This document shows positions 30,097 through 38,357 of a stretch of DNA of 55,023 nt, in pieces. How positions within the stretch are numbered: position 1 is the stretch's first letter; every line of letters starts with the position of its first letter. Made by a program: the position numbers and the translations under genes. The notes beneath the pieces are model-generated. The model searched no databases. It was not told where the DNA came from and was given only the letters and a program-made list of their open reading frames with translations. The DNA is from JAJAZB01 sp964244295 (lineage in GTDB: Bacteria > Bacteroidota > Bacteroidia > Cytophagales > Spirosomataceae). The DNA lies in contig CAXTIG010000047.1 in assembly GCA_964244295.1 (NCBI GenBank), positions 1 through 55,023 of the forward strand. Reading direction: 5' to 3'.

Positions 30097-31572
30097 TCAA
30101 ACCGCCGCGTCCGTTTGCCCGAAAAACTGCCTGGCGCTATCAATCGACTCGGCGGGAGGAACCTCGCAGGGGTAGCCGAAAAGGCATTTTTCCTTGATCA
30201 TGACGGCCACTTCGGTGGGCACGAATTCTTCCCAGCCGGGTTCGGCGGTTTTAATCATGGCCAGCACCTGATCGGAGATGATCCGCAGATTTTGCTTGTT
30301 GAAATTCCGAATGTCTTCCAGTTTGTTATTCGTAATCAGGTAGTTGTACAAATCACGCTGGGTGTAGGGCAGTTGAACCTTGAAGCAGTTCAGCAACTGC
30401 CCGTCTTTCAGCGCCGGATACACGTACAGTTTTACTTTTCGGCTAAACAGTGTAGCGAACGATTCGAGAATCCCCCCCGCCAGGTTGGCGTAGTGGCCTT
30501 CGTCGAAAATGTACTCCAGGTTGGGAATGCCCAGAATCAGCCCGATTTTCAGGCGGGTCAGTTTGGCGAGGTACGACACGAGTTTGTAGTATTCGTGGTA
30601 ATTGGAAATCATCACCGTCTGGCCCAGCGAACCGAGGATGTCCACCCGGTCGAGGAAGTCTTTTTCGTCGATGTCGTCGCCGTCCTGGAGGTTTTGCAGG
30701 GTTAGTTCGCAGATCACCACCACCCGCTGCGGGTCCACGTCGGGGTCTTCCAGAAACTGCTGGGTGCCGTTTTGGAGCATGTCGATGTTGACGTGCGTCA
30801 CGGGCCGGAAGCGCCCGCGCAGCACGGCGATGTGCTTTTTGTACAGCACCTCCGAAGGCTGCATATTTTTCCCATCGGGACCGAAGAGGGCGGCGTTGGT
30901 AAAGCCGTGTTTCACCAGGTACAAACTCATCAGGCGGTTGTCGACTTTCCCGAAATCCGGGCCGTCGAAGCGCACCATGTCCACCTCGATTCGCTCGGAA
31001 TTGAGATCGTCCATGAGCGAGCGGAGCAGAATTTCAGGCGAATGGTGGTAGAAAAAACAACCGTACACCAGATTGACGCCAATGATGCCTAGCACCTGTT
31101 GCTGGAGCAAATTGTCGTTGTCGAGCATCCGGACGTGGATGACGACGTCGTTGGTCGGTCCGCCGGGTTCCAACTGAAAACGCAGACCCATCCAGCCGTG
31201 CGACTCGTTGGTTTTCTGGTAATTGAGCGTTGTGACGGTATCGGCGAACGCGAAGAACAGGGTGGAGGCCCCGCGTTTTTCCGAAAGGCGCACGTTGAGC
31301 AGGTTGTACTCGCGGGCGAGCATTTTCAGCAGCCTCGATTCCACCACGTAGCGACCCGACTCCTCGGGGCCGTAAATGGAATCGGAAAAAGTCATGTCGT
31401 AGGCCGAAATTGTTTTGGCGATGGTGCCCGACGCGCCGCCCGCTTTGAAGAAGTTGGCGGCGACTTCCTGCCCGGCCCCGATTTCGGCAAACGAGCCATA
31501 CAGCCGGGGGTCGAGGTTGACTTTCAGGGCTTTCTGCTTCGTACTGACGGTTTCGTAGGTGGAAATGGCCAT
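30097..31572 (-). CDS. Conserved protein of unknown function
   Basis: 491 residues from MAISTYETVSTKQKALKVNL (start 31572). The highly patterned N-terminus (LYGSFAEIGAGQEVAANFFK, then TIAKTISAYDMTFSDSIYG) belongs to a family that I believe is widespread in bacteria. Deposited names for it, such as nicotinate-nucleotide adenylyltransferase, are not supported here: I see no (H/T)xGH nucleotidyltransferase motif. There is no signal peptide or membrane segment. Residues about 290-420 look like an alpha/beta fold (VVVICELTLQNL, TVMISNYHEYYKLVSYLAKL). It is transcribed alone and ends in a strong terminator, with 152 bases separating it from the MFS gene upstream. Confidence 0.7.
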   Translation of the reverse strand: MAISTYETVSTKQKALKVNLDPRLYGSFAEIGAGQEVAANFFKAGGASGTIAKTISAYDMTFSDSIYGPEESGRYVVESRLLKMLAREYNLLNVRLSEKRGASTLFFAFADTVTTLNYQKTNESHGWMGLRFQLEPGGPTNDVVIHVRMLDNDNLLQQQVLGIIGVNLVYGCFFYHHSPEILLRSLMDDLNSERIEVDMVRFDGPDFGKVDNRLMSLYLVKHGFTNAALFGPDGKNMQPSEVLYKKHIAVLRGRFRPVTHVNIDMLQNGTQQFLEDPDVDPQRVVVICELTLQNLQDGDDIDEKDFLDRVDILGSLGQTVMISNYHEYYKLVSYLAKLTRLKIGLILGIPNLEYIFDEGHYANLAGGILESFATLFSRKVKLYVYPALKDGQLLNCFKVQLPYTQRDLYNYLITNNKLEDIRNFNKQNLRIISDQVLAMIKTAEPGWEEFVPTEVAVMIKEKCLFGYPCEVPPAESIDSARQFFGQTDAAV

Positions 31573-31724
31573 GAGAGAAACGAGTGTTGATGCGTTGAAA
31601 TTACGGGAAAGCCCCGGCCTACACAAACCACAAGCTTGCCAAAAAAGGGATGCCGTCCCGGATTCAACGCTTTTTTGGGGTGATTCCAGTGTGAAACGAG
31701 TGCTCTTGTTTCAAAGCAGCCTTC

Positions 31725-33026
31725 TCACCCAAATTCAGAATGGGTCACGCTATTCCGTTGCCGACTCATCCAGAGCATTCCCAGGGCGCCCAACATCAAT
31801 CCTCCGCTCAACAGCCCAATCGTCGGGGCCGGTATAAACGACAGCGCCCAGCCCGACAGGTACGCCCCCACCACATCGGCGAAGTTGACCAGCGCCATGT
31901 ACGTGGTAAACTGCGACCCTTCTACGCCCGGTCGGCAGATGGCCATGAGCGCGGGCATGGCGGCAATGCTGAAGGCCGGATCGACGGTGTACCAAATCAC
32001 CAGCCCCACCTGCGGAATGCGACTGCCCGGCCAAAATTCGGCCAGGCCGTTGAACACCACCAGGAAACTGCCGACGACCGCCAAAATGCCCAGCATCAAC
32101 CGGCGCGTCCCGAAGCGATCGGCCAGCACGCCTCCGACCAGAGCCACGCCCAGGGCCACGAGGGTTCCGTAAATTCCCGAAAAAACGGAAAGCTCGGTAT
32201 CCCGCCAGCCGAGTTGTTGAATCAGGTGGACGTTAAATGCCCGGATGAACAGGCTGTTGGCCAAATACACCAACAGGATTGGTCCGAAGAACCACCCACT
32301 TCGCCGGGAGAAAAGCCCACGGGCCAATTCACCGAACAACCAGCGGAAGGAATGATTCGGCCAGGACTGCTCCGGCGTACGAATCTGTTTTTTTCCAACC
32401 AGTCGGGGCAACAGGGTATCACCCGGCCGTTCACGAATGAAAAACGTAACGAGCGTCAGGCCCAGCAGCAGCGCCGATTGCACAAGGGCGGCGGTGCCGA
32501 AGCCGTAGGCGCGCAGCAAAAACGCGAAACTGGCTGCCCCCGCGCCGATGCCCGTGAGAAATCCCCCGCGCATGAAGGCGTTGACGCGCCCGCGCTCCGA
32601 GTCGGGAATGACGCTGATGGCCATCGCGTCTACGCTGGCATCCTGCACCGAGGCAAACACGCTGTGGATGAAAAACGCCGCGCCCAGCACCCCCACCTGC
32701 GCCACGGGATCCCGCACGAAAAGCACTCCAAACGAAGCTAAAAACGACAGGATTTGTGCGCCCAGCACCCAAGGTCGCCGCCGCCCCATCGTTGAGCCTT
32801 GAAACCGGTCGATGAGTGGCCCCCACACGAACTGGAAGCTCCAGGGCAGCCCCACCGTGGCCGCAAACCCACCGACTACCGCCGGGTTGACGCCTTCGGC
32901 GGCGAGGTAGTTGGTCAGGGCCGTGAGCGCAAACCCCGCCGGGAGGCCCTGCATGACGTAGAGGTAGAAAAACGTGACGTAGCGAAGTGGACGACTTTGG
33001 CTGAGAACGGGGGAGGGCAGGCGCAT
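31725..33026 (-). CDS. MFS transporter, AmpG-like
   Basis: 433 residues with 12 predicted membrane helices. The loop 2-3 motif is LIDRFQGSTMGRRRPWVLGA, a good MFS signature (DRF..GRRRPW), and the second-half repeat has LADRFGTRRLMLG. The RRRPW variant and the overall pattern resemble the PAT/AmpG branch, which imports muropeptides or acetyl-CoA-like solutes. The substrate cannot be assigned. Transcribed leftward between two unrelated genes. Confidence 0.82.
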   Translation of the reverse strand: MRLPSPVLSQSRPLRYVTFFYLYVMQGLPAGFALTALTNYLAAEGVNPAVVGGFAATVGLPWSFQFVWGPLIDRFQGSTMGRRRPWVLGAQILSFLASFGVLFVRDPVAQVGVLGAAFFIHSVFASVQDASVDAMAISVIPDSERGRVNAFMRGGFLTGIGAGAASFAFLLRAYGFGTAALVQSALLLGLTLVTFFIRERPGDTLLPRLVGKKQIRTPEQSWPNHSFRWLFGELARGLFSRRSGWFFGPILLVYLANSLFIRAFNVHLIQQLGWRDTELSVFSGIYGTLVALGVALVGGVLADRFGTRRLMLGILAVVGSFLVVFNGLAEFWPGSRIPQVGLVIWYTVDPAFSIAAMPALMAICRPGVEGSQFTTYMALVNFADVVGAYLSGWALSFIPAPTIGLLSGGLMLGALGMLWMSRQRNSVTHSEFG

Positions 33027-33054
33027 ACCGGGCGAACGCCTAAAAAAGTTTGCC

Positions 33055-33139
33055 GGGAGTGGGTAATTGGGGAGTGGGTAATTGGCTGTTCGACAACAAG
33101 GTATTTATTTTTATTGCGCTACCCCAATTACCCACTCCC
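33055..33139. repeat. Tandem and inverted GGGAGTGGGTAATTGG repeat
   Basis: GGGAGTGGGTAATTG occurs twice in tandem (33055-33069, 33070-33084). Its complement CCAATTACCCACTCCC lies at 33124-33139. It can form a 16-bp hairpin between the DUF4249 gene and the MFS gene. A related GTAATTGGG...CCCAATTAC pair lies at 22320-22370. Confidence 0.65.
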
Positions 33140-33150
33140 TATTTACCCAT

Positions 33151-34059
33151 TTACCTCAGCGTCACCGTCAGCGAAGTCCTGGTATAGGCCGAAAAACAAC
33201 CCAATCCGCCTTCGAGGTTAGTCGGAATCAAAACCGGTTCACTGAAAGGCGTGGCCTCCGTGCTGGTCGCTTTTTCAACGGCTTGGTGGTAGCGGGCGTA
33301 AACTTCCTCTACGTGGAGAAGCGTGGCTTTTACCGTGGCTCGTTGGTAGGTGCCGCCGAAGCTGCCCTGCGGCTCGGTGGTGGTCAGAGTGCCTTTCGTT
33401 TCGAGGGTCGTTCCGCCGGTGGTTTCGCCCGCAACCCAGGCGCTCAGGTGGGTCGAAGACCCAAACGACACCGGCACGCTTTCCAACTGCTGGGCGAGTA
33501 CGGCCTCTGCCCGGCAGGCGGCGCAACCTTTCACAAAAACGAAGGTACCCGCCGTCTGGAACTGGCCCTTCCCGTCCGGCGCGTCCTGCCAGGTGTAGCG
33601 AGCAAAAAACCGCTTACTCCCGTCGGCGGCGACGCTCGAATCGAGCCGGACGTTGCGCAGGGCCACCGGCTGGGGCACCGTACAGGAGCCGCTCACCCGC
33701 TGGCCGTCGGGCGTTTGCACGTCGAGCGAGTAGCGGTGACCACTCAAGACGGGCCATTTTTTTGCGTCGGCTTCGTAACGCCCGCGCTTGGCGTTGAATC
33801 GCAACACGACGGAGGTACCGCCGTCGGAAAGGGTCACGCTGGCATCGGTCACGGCGCTACCGAGCAACGTGCCGCTTTCGGCGATGGCCTGCGACCGGGT
33901 CACGCTCACGCTGAGCGTCGTATCCTGGGGCGAAATAAAGCCGGTCACGATGAGTTTATCGGCTCCGGCGAGCGCCTGGGGGGTCACTTCTTCGCGAAGG
34001 CTTTGTTGACAACCCGTCAACGCGAACATGGAAATAGCAGCAAAAGCGAGGGCTTTCAT
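33151..34059 (-). CDS. DUF4249-family lipoprotein
   Basis: 302 residues with lipobox LTGC (lipid cysteine at residue 17). The mature protein is beta-rich and matches DUF4249 in its opening (DKLIVTGFISPQDTTLSVSV, TRSQAIAE) and in the middle (GHRYSLDVQTPDGQRVSGSC). DUF4249 proteins are nearly always encoded next to a TonB-dependent receptor and are thought to be its surface partner, a SusD-like role. That is the case here: the receptor gene ends 34 bases upstream on the same strand. Ligand unknown. Confidence 0.85.
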   Translation of the reverse strand: MKALAFAAISMFALTGCQQSLREEVTPQALAGADKLIVTGFISPQDTTLSVSVTRSQAIAESGTLLGSAVTDASVTLSDGGTSVVLRFNAKRGRYEADAKKWPVLSGHRYSLDVQTPDGQRVSGSCTVPQPVALRNVRLDSSVAADGSKRFFARYTWQDAPDGKGQFQTAGTFVFVKGCAACRAEAVLAQQLESVPVSFGSSTHLSAWVAGETTGGTTLETKGTLTTTEPQGSFGGTYQRATVKATLLHVEEVYARYHQAVEKATSTEATPFSEPVLIPTNLEGGLGCFSAYTRTSLTVTLR

Positions 34060-34093
34060 GGAAATTTTTAAGGAAAAGGTGGGATTGAGAACG

Positions 34094-36481
34094 TTAAAGT
34101 TTGAAGGAATAACTCAGCGATGGAATGGCCGAGAACAGCGAGTAGCGGTACAGCACGGTATGGCTGGTGTTGGCCCCCGCGTCTTTTTTCCCTTCCAGGG
34201 CGTAGAAAAAGGGGTTGCGGCGGTTGTAGGCGTTGTACACGCTCAACTCCCAGATTCGCTCCCGGCCCGCCCGCTGGCGGATGAATTGCAGGCTCAGGTC
34301 GAGCCGGTGGTAGGCTTCGCCCCGAAAGCCGTTTTTTTCGGAGTACTCCCGAACGGTTTTGGGTTTCGTCGTTCCCAAAGCGGCGTCGTTGAGGTTCACG
34401 GCGTAGCGTGCCACGGGCACGGTCAGGGCCTGGCCGGAGCCGTACACCCAGGTGCCCGACACCCGAATCCGGGGCGTTAGTTCGTAAATTCCCACCAGCG
34501 ACACGTCGTGCCGCCGGTCGTGGCGGGGGTGGAAGGGCTGGCCGTTGTTCAATTCTGCGAATTGCCAGGTCGTCCACGAGAGCGTGTAGCCCGCCCAACC
34601 GCTGAAGCGTCCGCGCCTTTTCTGGAGCAATACTTCGGTGCCGTAGCTCTGGCCCCGGCCCGCCGTCACGTCGTCTTCCCAGCGGCTGGCCCCGGCCTTG
34701 TTTCCGGTAGGGAGCAGGGAAGAGGCCCCTTCGCGGTAGCTGATGAGGTTGGTCATGGTTTTGGCGTAGCCCTCCAGCGTCAGGCTCAGGCCCGTGCTTT
34801 CGCCGGTTTTGGTCAAAAAATCTTTGGCAATGCCCGCCGCCAGTTGCTCGGATTGCTGGGGCGGGAGGCGGTCGGTGCTGGGCACCCACAGGTCGGTGGG
34901 CAGGCCGGTGCCGGTGTTGCTGAGCAGGTGGACGTACTGGTTCATTTTGGCGTAGGAACCTTTCAAAGCCCAGGCGCGGGGCAACCCGTAGGCCAGCGAA
35001 AGTCGGGGTTCGGGACGCAGAAAATGGGTGCCGTTCTGGCGGTAGTCGCTCAGGCGCAGGCCGGGGTTGAGCCGCAGGCGCTCGCCCAGTTTCCACTCGT
35101 CTTCGGCGTAAATTCCCGATTCCAGCGCGGTGATTTCCTGACCGCTGCTCAGCGTGGCCGTGGCACTGGCGACCACCACGGCGCTGGGGGTGAAGCGGTG
35201 CAGGGTGCTTTGTAGCCCCATTCGCAGTTGGTGCGGCCCGGCGTACACTTCCCAATCCGTTTTGACCGAAACGTCCCGAATGGATGACGCGTAGTGGAGT
35301 TGGTACACTTGACTGGTTTTGTCAGTCAACAAAACGGCATCCTGGTTGGACACGTTTAACTCGTAGCCACTGTACAGCAGGGCGGTGTTGGTAAAAAGTT
35401 TCTCCGAAAAAACGCGCTTCCAGCGCAGTGAGGCGGTGGTGTTGCCCCAAGCCAGGCCCGATTTCAGGCGGGCCTCGTTGGCGGTGCGAGTACCGACAAA
35501 CTGGTCGTGGCCGGTGTAGGCGCTCAACGAAAGCTGGTCGCGATCGCTTAAGTCGAGCGAAAATTTGGCGTTGAGGTCGTAAAAACTGGTCTGGTCGGGG
35601 CTGCCCTGGGTACTTTTCTTCGCCAGTTGCTGGGTGAGCAGACCGTAGTAACTGTAGCGACCCGACACCAGGAACGAGGCCCGGCGACCGATCGGCCCCT
35701 CCAGCGTGAGCCGCGAGGCAATCAGGCCCACGCTGCCCTCGCCGTGCAGACGCTCGCGGTTGCCGTCTTTGGTGCCGAGGTCGATGACCGACGAAAGCCG
35801 CCCGCCGTACTGGGCCGGGAAGCCGCCTTTGGTCAGGCTGACGCTTTTCAGCACGTCGCCGTTGAAGACCGAGAAAAAGCCGAACAAGTGGCTGGGGTTG
35901 TAGACGACGGCCTCGTCGAGGAGCATCAGGTTTTGGTCGGGGCCGCCGCCGCGCACGTACACCCCGGCGTTGCCTTCCGAACCTTTCTGCACGCCGGGCA
36001 GGAGTTGGATGACTTTCAGCACGTCCTTCTCGCCGAGCAAGGCCGGGATTTTTTTAAGTTGCTCAACCGAAATCGAGATACGGCTCATGGTGGTCTGGTT
36101 GCTCAGGCGCCCGGCATTGCCCGTGCTGCGCACCACCACTTCCGTGAGTTCGGTACCCGGCGTGAGGTGAATTGTCAGGTTTTGCGAAGAACCAGAAACG
36201 ACGGTCGTCACGGTGGCGTACCCGACGAAGGAAAACGAAAGACGCAGGCTATCGGTGGTCGCCACGGTCAGCGAAAATGACCCATCGCTGCCGCTACGGG
36301 TGCCTTGCCCCAGACGGGCGGCCACGTTGACGCCCGCCAGCGGCAGTTCGGTACCCGCTTCCCGGACGAATCCGCTAATTTTATACGTGGTTTGGGCGAA
36401 AGCACCGGCTACGAAACCGGTGAAAAGTACGTTGAGCGTAAAAAATCGAATGACGTTTGGAAAGTAGAAAAACCGGGCCAT
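34094..36481 (-). CDS. TonB-dependent receptor, DUF4249 partner
   Basis: 795 residues from MARFFYFPNVIRFFTLNVLF (start 36481). The frame is open to 36631, but that part lies over the divergent Hpt promoter and lacks a signal. After the signal peptide (to FAQ) comes a carboxypeptidase-regulatory-like domain (about 31-115, ISGFVREAGTELPLAGVNVA), then the plug (VRSTGNAGRLSNQTTMSRIS, KVIQLLPGVQKGSEGNAG, YVRGGGPDQNLMLLDEAVVY), then a barrel ending SLSYSFKL. It takes up an unknown ligand with the DUF4249 lipoprotein. It is divergent from an Hpt/LytTR regulator pair, which may or may not control it. Confidence 0.88.
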   Translation of the reverse strand: MARFFYFPNVIRFFTLNVLFTGFVAGAFAQTTYKISGFVREAGTELPLAGVNVAARLGQGTRSGSDGSFSLTVATTDSLRLSFSFVGYATVTTVVSGSSQNLTIHLTPGTELTEVVVRSTGNAGRLSNQTTMSRISISVEQLKKIPALLGEKDVLKVIQLLPGVQKGSEGNAGVYVRGGGPDQNLMLLDEAVVYNPSHLFGFFSVFNGDVLKSVSLTKGGFPAQYGGRLSSVIDLGTKDGNRERLHGEGSVGLIASRLTLEGPIGRRASFLVSGRYSYYGLLTQQLAKKSTQGSPDQTSFYDLNAKFSLDLSDRDQLSLSAYTGHDQFVGTRTANEARLKSGLAWGNTTASLRWKRVFSEKLFTNTALLYSGYELNVSNQDAVLLTDKTSQVYQLHYASSIRDVSVKTDWEVYAGPHQLRMGLQSTLHRFTPSAVVVASATATLSSGQEITALESGIYAEDEWKLGERLRLNPGLRLSDYRQNGTHFLRPEPRLSLAYGLPRAWALKGSYAKMNQYVHLLSNTGTGLPTDLWVPSTDRLPPQQSEQLAAGIAKDFLTKTGESTGLSLTLEGYAKTMTNLISYREGASSLLPTGNKAGASRWEDDVTAGRGQSYGTEVLLQKRRGRFSGWAGYTLSWTTWQFAELNNGQPFHPRHDRRHDVSLVGIYELTPRIRVSGTWVYGSGQALTVPVARYAVNLNDAALGTTKPKTVREYSEKNGFRGEAYHRLDLSLQFIRQRAGRERIWELSVYNAYNRRNPFFYALEGKKDAGANTSHTVLYRYSLFSAIPSLSYSFKL

Positions 36482-36612
36482 GTTTTGCCTGCTGTTTAAA
36501 TGCGGTGCAAAAGTGGCGGAGGACCGTCGCAGGCTTTTTTCTTTTCGATGAACTGCAAAAAAAGGGGGATTTTCAGCGGAAACCGCCCGTTTCGATGTAG
36601 CGACATTTGTTT

Positions 36613-36620
36613 TACTTTTG
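36613..36620 (+). promoter_or_regulatory. -7 promoter element TACTTTTG for the Hpt gene
   Basis: TACTTTTG matches the Bacteroidetes -7 consensus TAnnTTTG exactly and ends 9 bases before the ATG at 36630. A start about 5 bases downstream would give a nearly leaderless mRNA. Confidence 0.5.
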
Positions 36621-36629
36621 CCTACCGCC

Positions 36630-37025
36630 ATGTTCTTCCCCCCCCCGCCCTACGCCCTTGACCGCGCCCGCCTCGCCGAGATTTACGGGGGCGATGCTGC
36701 CTATGCCGCCGAGTTGTTCACCCTATTTTTAGAAGTCGTCTGGCCCGAAATGGCCGTGATGGAAACCCACGTGGCCCAACAAGACTGGCCCGCCCTGGGC
36801 CGGGCCGCCCATAAGTACACACCCTCACTGGGCATGGTGGGCCTGTCCGTATTGGAAGAAAAAATGCGCCGCATCGAAGTGGAGTCGAAAATTAACCCTC
36901 AACCGGAGCAGTTGGGGCCATTTTACCGCCAGTGCGCGCTGGAAATCGCGCAAATGATTCCTACCTTGAGGGTCGAATTACAAAGATTACTTTTTCAGGC
37001 CAACCCTGGTTCCGCCAACCCATGA
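36630..37025 (+). CDS. Hpt-domain phosphotransfer protein
   Basis: 131 residues. A four-helix Hpt domain: LAEIYGGDAAYAAELFTLFL forms the first helices, and the phosphorylatable His61 lies in GRAAHKYTPSLGMVGL, the usual AHKxK/S..G signature. Hpt proteins relay phosphate between a hybrid kinase and a response regulator. The partner regulator is encoded directly downstream with an ATGA overlap (37022-37025); no kinase is nearby. The ATG at 36630 is preferred over a TTG at 36618 because a -7 promoter element covers the latter. Confidence 0.78.
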   Translation: MFFPPPPYALDRARLAEIYGGDAAYAAELFTLFLEVVWPEMAVMETHVAQQDWPALGRAAHKYTPSLGMVGLSVLEEKMRRIEVESKINPQPEQLGPFYRQCALEIAQMIPTLRVELQRLLFQANPGSANP

Positions 37026-37711
37026 CCCTGACTTGTATCGTTGTCGACGACGAGCTGATGGCTCGCCGGTCGTTGCAACGCCTCTGCGAACAACACGAAT
37101 CGCTCGAATTGCTGGCCGTGTGCGAAAGCGCCCGCCAGGCGCAGGACATCCTCGCTACCCAGGAAGTCGATCTGATTTTGCTCGACGTGGAAATGCCCGA
37201 ACAGACGGGGTTTGAGTTGCTGGCCCAACTGGCCTTCGTTCCGCAGGTGGTGTTGATTACTTCAGAAACCAAGTACGCCTTCGATGCCTTCGAGTACCAG
37301 GTAACCGACTACCTGAAAAAGCCCATCACCCCGTCCCGCTTCAAGCTGGCGATCGAAAAAGTGCTCGATCTGCACCGGCGTAAAAATGCCGCCCCGGCCG
37401 AGCGGCACGAAATCTACATCAAACTGGAGGGGCGGTACCTGCGCCTGCCCTTCGACGACATCCAGTTTATCGAAAACACGGGGGATTACGTGAAAATCTT
37501 CACCGGCAAGCAAACCCACCTGGTGCATACGACCATGAAATCGCTGGAAGAAAAGCTGGGGAGCCAGTTTTTGCGGGTTCACCGCTCGTTCATCATCCAC
37601 CTCGGCAAAATCGTGGACATCGAAGAAAACAACCTCGTCGTGGGCGGGCGGGTCATCCCCATCAGCCGGGCCAACAAGGCGGAGTTAATGAATCGGTTGA
37701 ATTTGTTGTGA
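37022..37711 (+). CDS. LytTR-family response regulator
   Basis: 229 residues. A receiver domain (1-120) has the acidic pair D9-D10, phospho-acceptor D55 (LILLDVEMPE), the switch Thr/Ser in LITSE and Lys in YLKKPI. A LytTR DNA-binding domain (about 130-228) has IQFIENTGDYVKIFTGKQTH and FLRVHRSFIIHLGKI. LytTR regulators bind paired direct repeats about 10-12 bp apart. The ATG at 37022 overlaps the Hpt stop. Targets are unknown; the divergent TonB receptor operon is one possibility. Confidence 0.9.
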   Translation: MTLTCIVVDDELMARRSLQRLCEQHESLELLAVCESARQAQDILATQEVDLILLDVEMPEQTGFELLAQLAFVPQVVLITSETKYAFDAFEYQVTDYLKKPITPSRFKLAIEKVLDLHRRKNAAPAERHEIYIKLEGRYLRLPFDDIQFIENTGDYVKIFTGKQTHLVHTTMKSLEEKLGSQFLRVHRSFIIHLGKIVDIEENNLVVGGRVIPISRANKAELMNRLNLL

Positions 37712-37801
37712 GAAATTTCCGCCTGTTCGGGTCAAAACCGGGTGCATGCTTTTCGTCGCCAATGCTTCCGGCGGGTAGCCTCGCTACTGAAACATTGATT
37801 T

Positions 37802-38248
37802 TCACGGTTCAAACCCCGGCAAATCCCCCATCCGCTCCAACCCCCGCTCCGCCACCCGAAAGCAAAAATGCTCCAACCCGTTGCTAATTGCCAGGTGCGG
37901 GGCGTTCACGCTGAGGTTGTAGCGGGCGGCCTGGTCGAGTACGGCGGGCGTGAGTTTCACGTCGGGCGCCTTGCATTCGAGCAACAGGAACGGTGCCCCG
38001 GCGCGGTCGTACACCACGAGGTCGCTGCGGCGGGCAAGACGGTTTACGCGCAGGCCCCCTTCGATGCGCATCAGCGCGGGCGGGTAGGCGTACTGGGTCA
38101 GCAGCAGGTGGATAAAGTGCTGACGCACCCATTCCTCGGGCGTGAGCACGAGGAGGAGCCGCCGCCGCAGCAGGCACTGAATGTGGGCCTTCCCCCCGAT
38201 TTCCGTAAGTTTGCAGTCGAACGAGGGGAGGGTTAGCGGGGGAAACAA
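37802..38248 (-). CDS. HsdR N-terminal-like nuclease-fold protein
   Basis: 148 residues matching the HSDR_N_2 family (type I restriction enzyme R subunit N-terminus). The PD-(D/E)xK core is visible: RRSDLVVYDRAGAPFLLLEC ending in ECK, i.e. D...ExK on two strands. Stand-alone copies are conserved in most Bacteroidetes without any hsdM or hsdS, as here, so a housekeeping DNA or RNA role is more likely than restriction. Convergent with the LytTR gene. The short gap downstream has no clear terminator. Confidence 0.78.
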   Translation of the reverse strand: MFPPLTLPSFDCKLTEIGGKAHIQCLLRRRLLLVLTPEEWVRQHFIHLLLTQYAYPPALMRIEGGLRVNRLARRSDLVVYDRAGAPFLLLECKAPDVKLTPAVLDQAARYNLSVNAPHLAISNGLEHFCFRVAERGLERMGDLPGFEP

Positions 38249-38260
38249 GCGGGTTTGAGA

Positions 38261-38346
38261 GTTTGAAGGTTTGAGGGTTTGAAGATACTAATTCAAACCC
38301 TCAAACCTTCAAACCTTCAAACCTTCAAACCTTCAAACCTTCAAAC
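38261..38346. repeat. 23-bp inverted repeat plus (CTTCAAAC)5 tandem array
   Basis: GTTTGAAGG...GTTTGAA (38261-38283) is complemented exactly at 38292-38314, loop 8 bases. The right arm runs into five perfect head-to-tail copies of CTTCAAAC (38307-38346). The array ends 11 bases before the start codon of the AMP nucleosidase gene, where a change in copy number would alter its leader. Confidence 0.8.
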
Positions 38347-38357
38347 CACACAGAAAC

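Noticed and set aside
37802..38248. Restriction-modification system
   Set aside because: Only an HsdR N-terminal-like protein is present; no methylase or specificity subunit is nearby, and stand-alone copies are usual in this phylum.
38292..38346. Possible CRISPR-like array
   Set aside because: The CTTCAAAC units are contiguous, with no spacers and no cas genes in the window; it is a simple tandem repeat. The same applies to TGAACCC at 7579.
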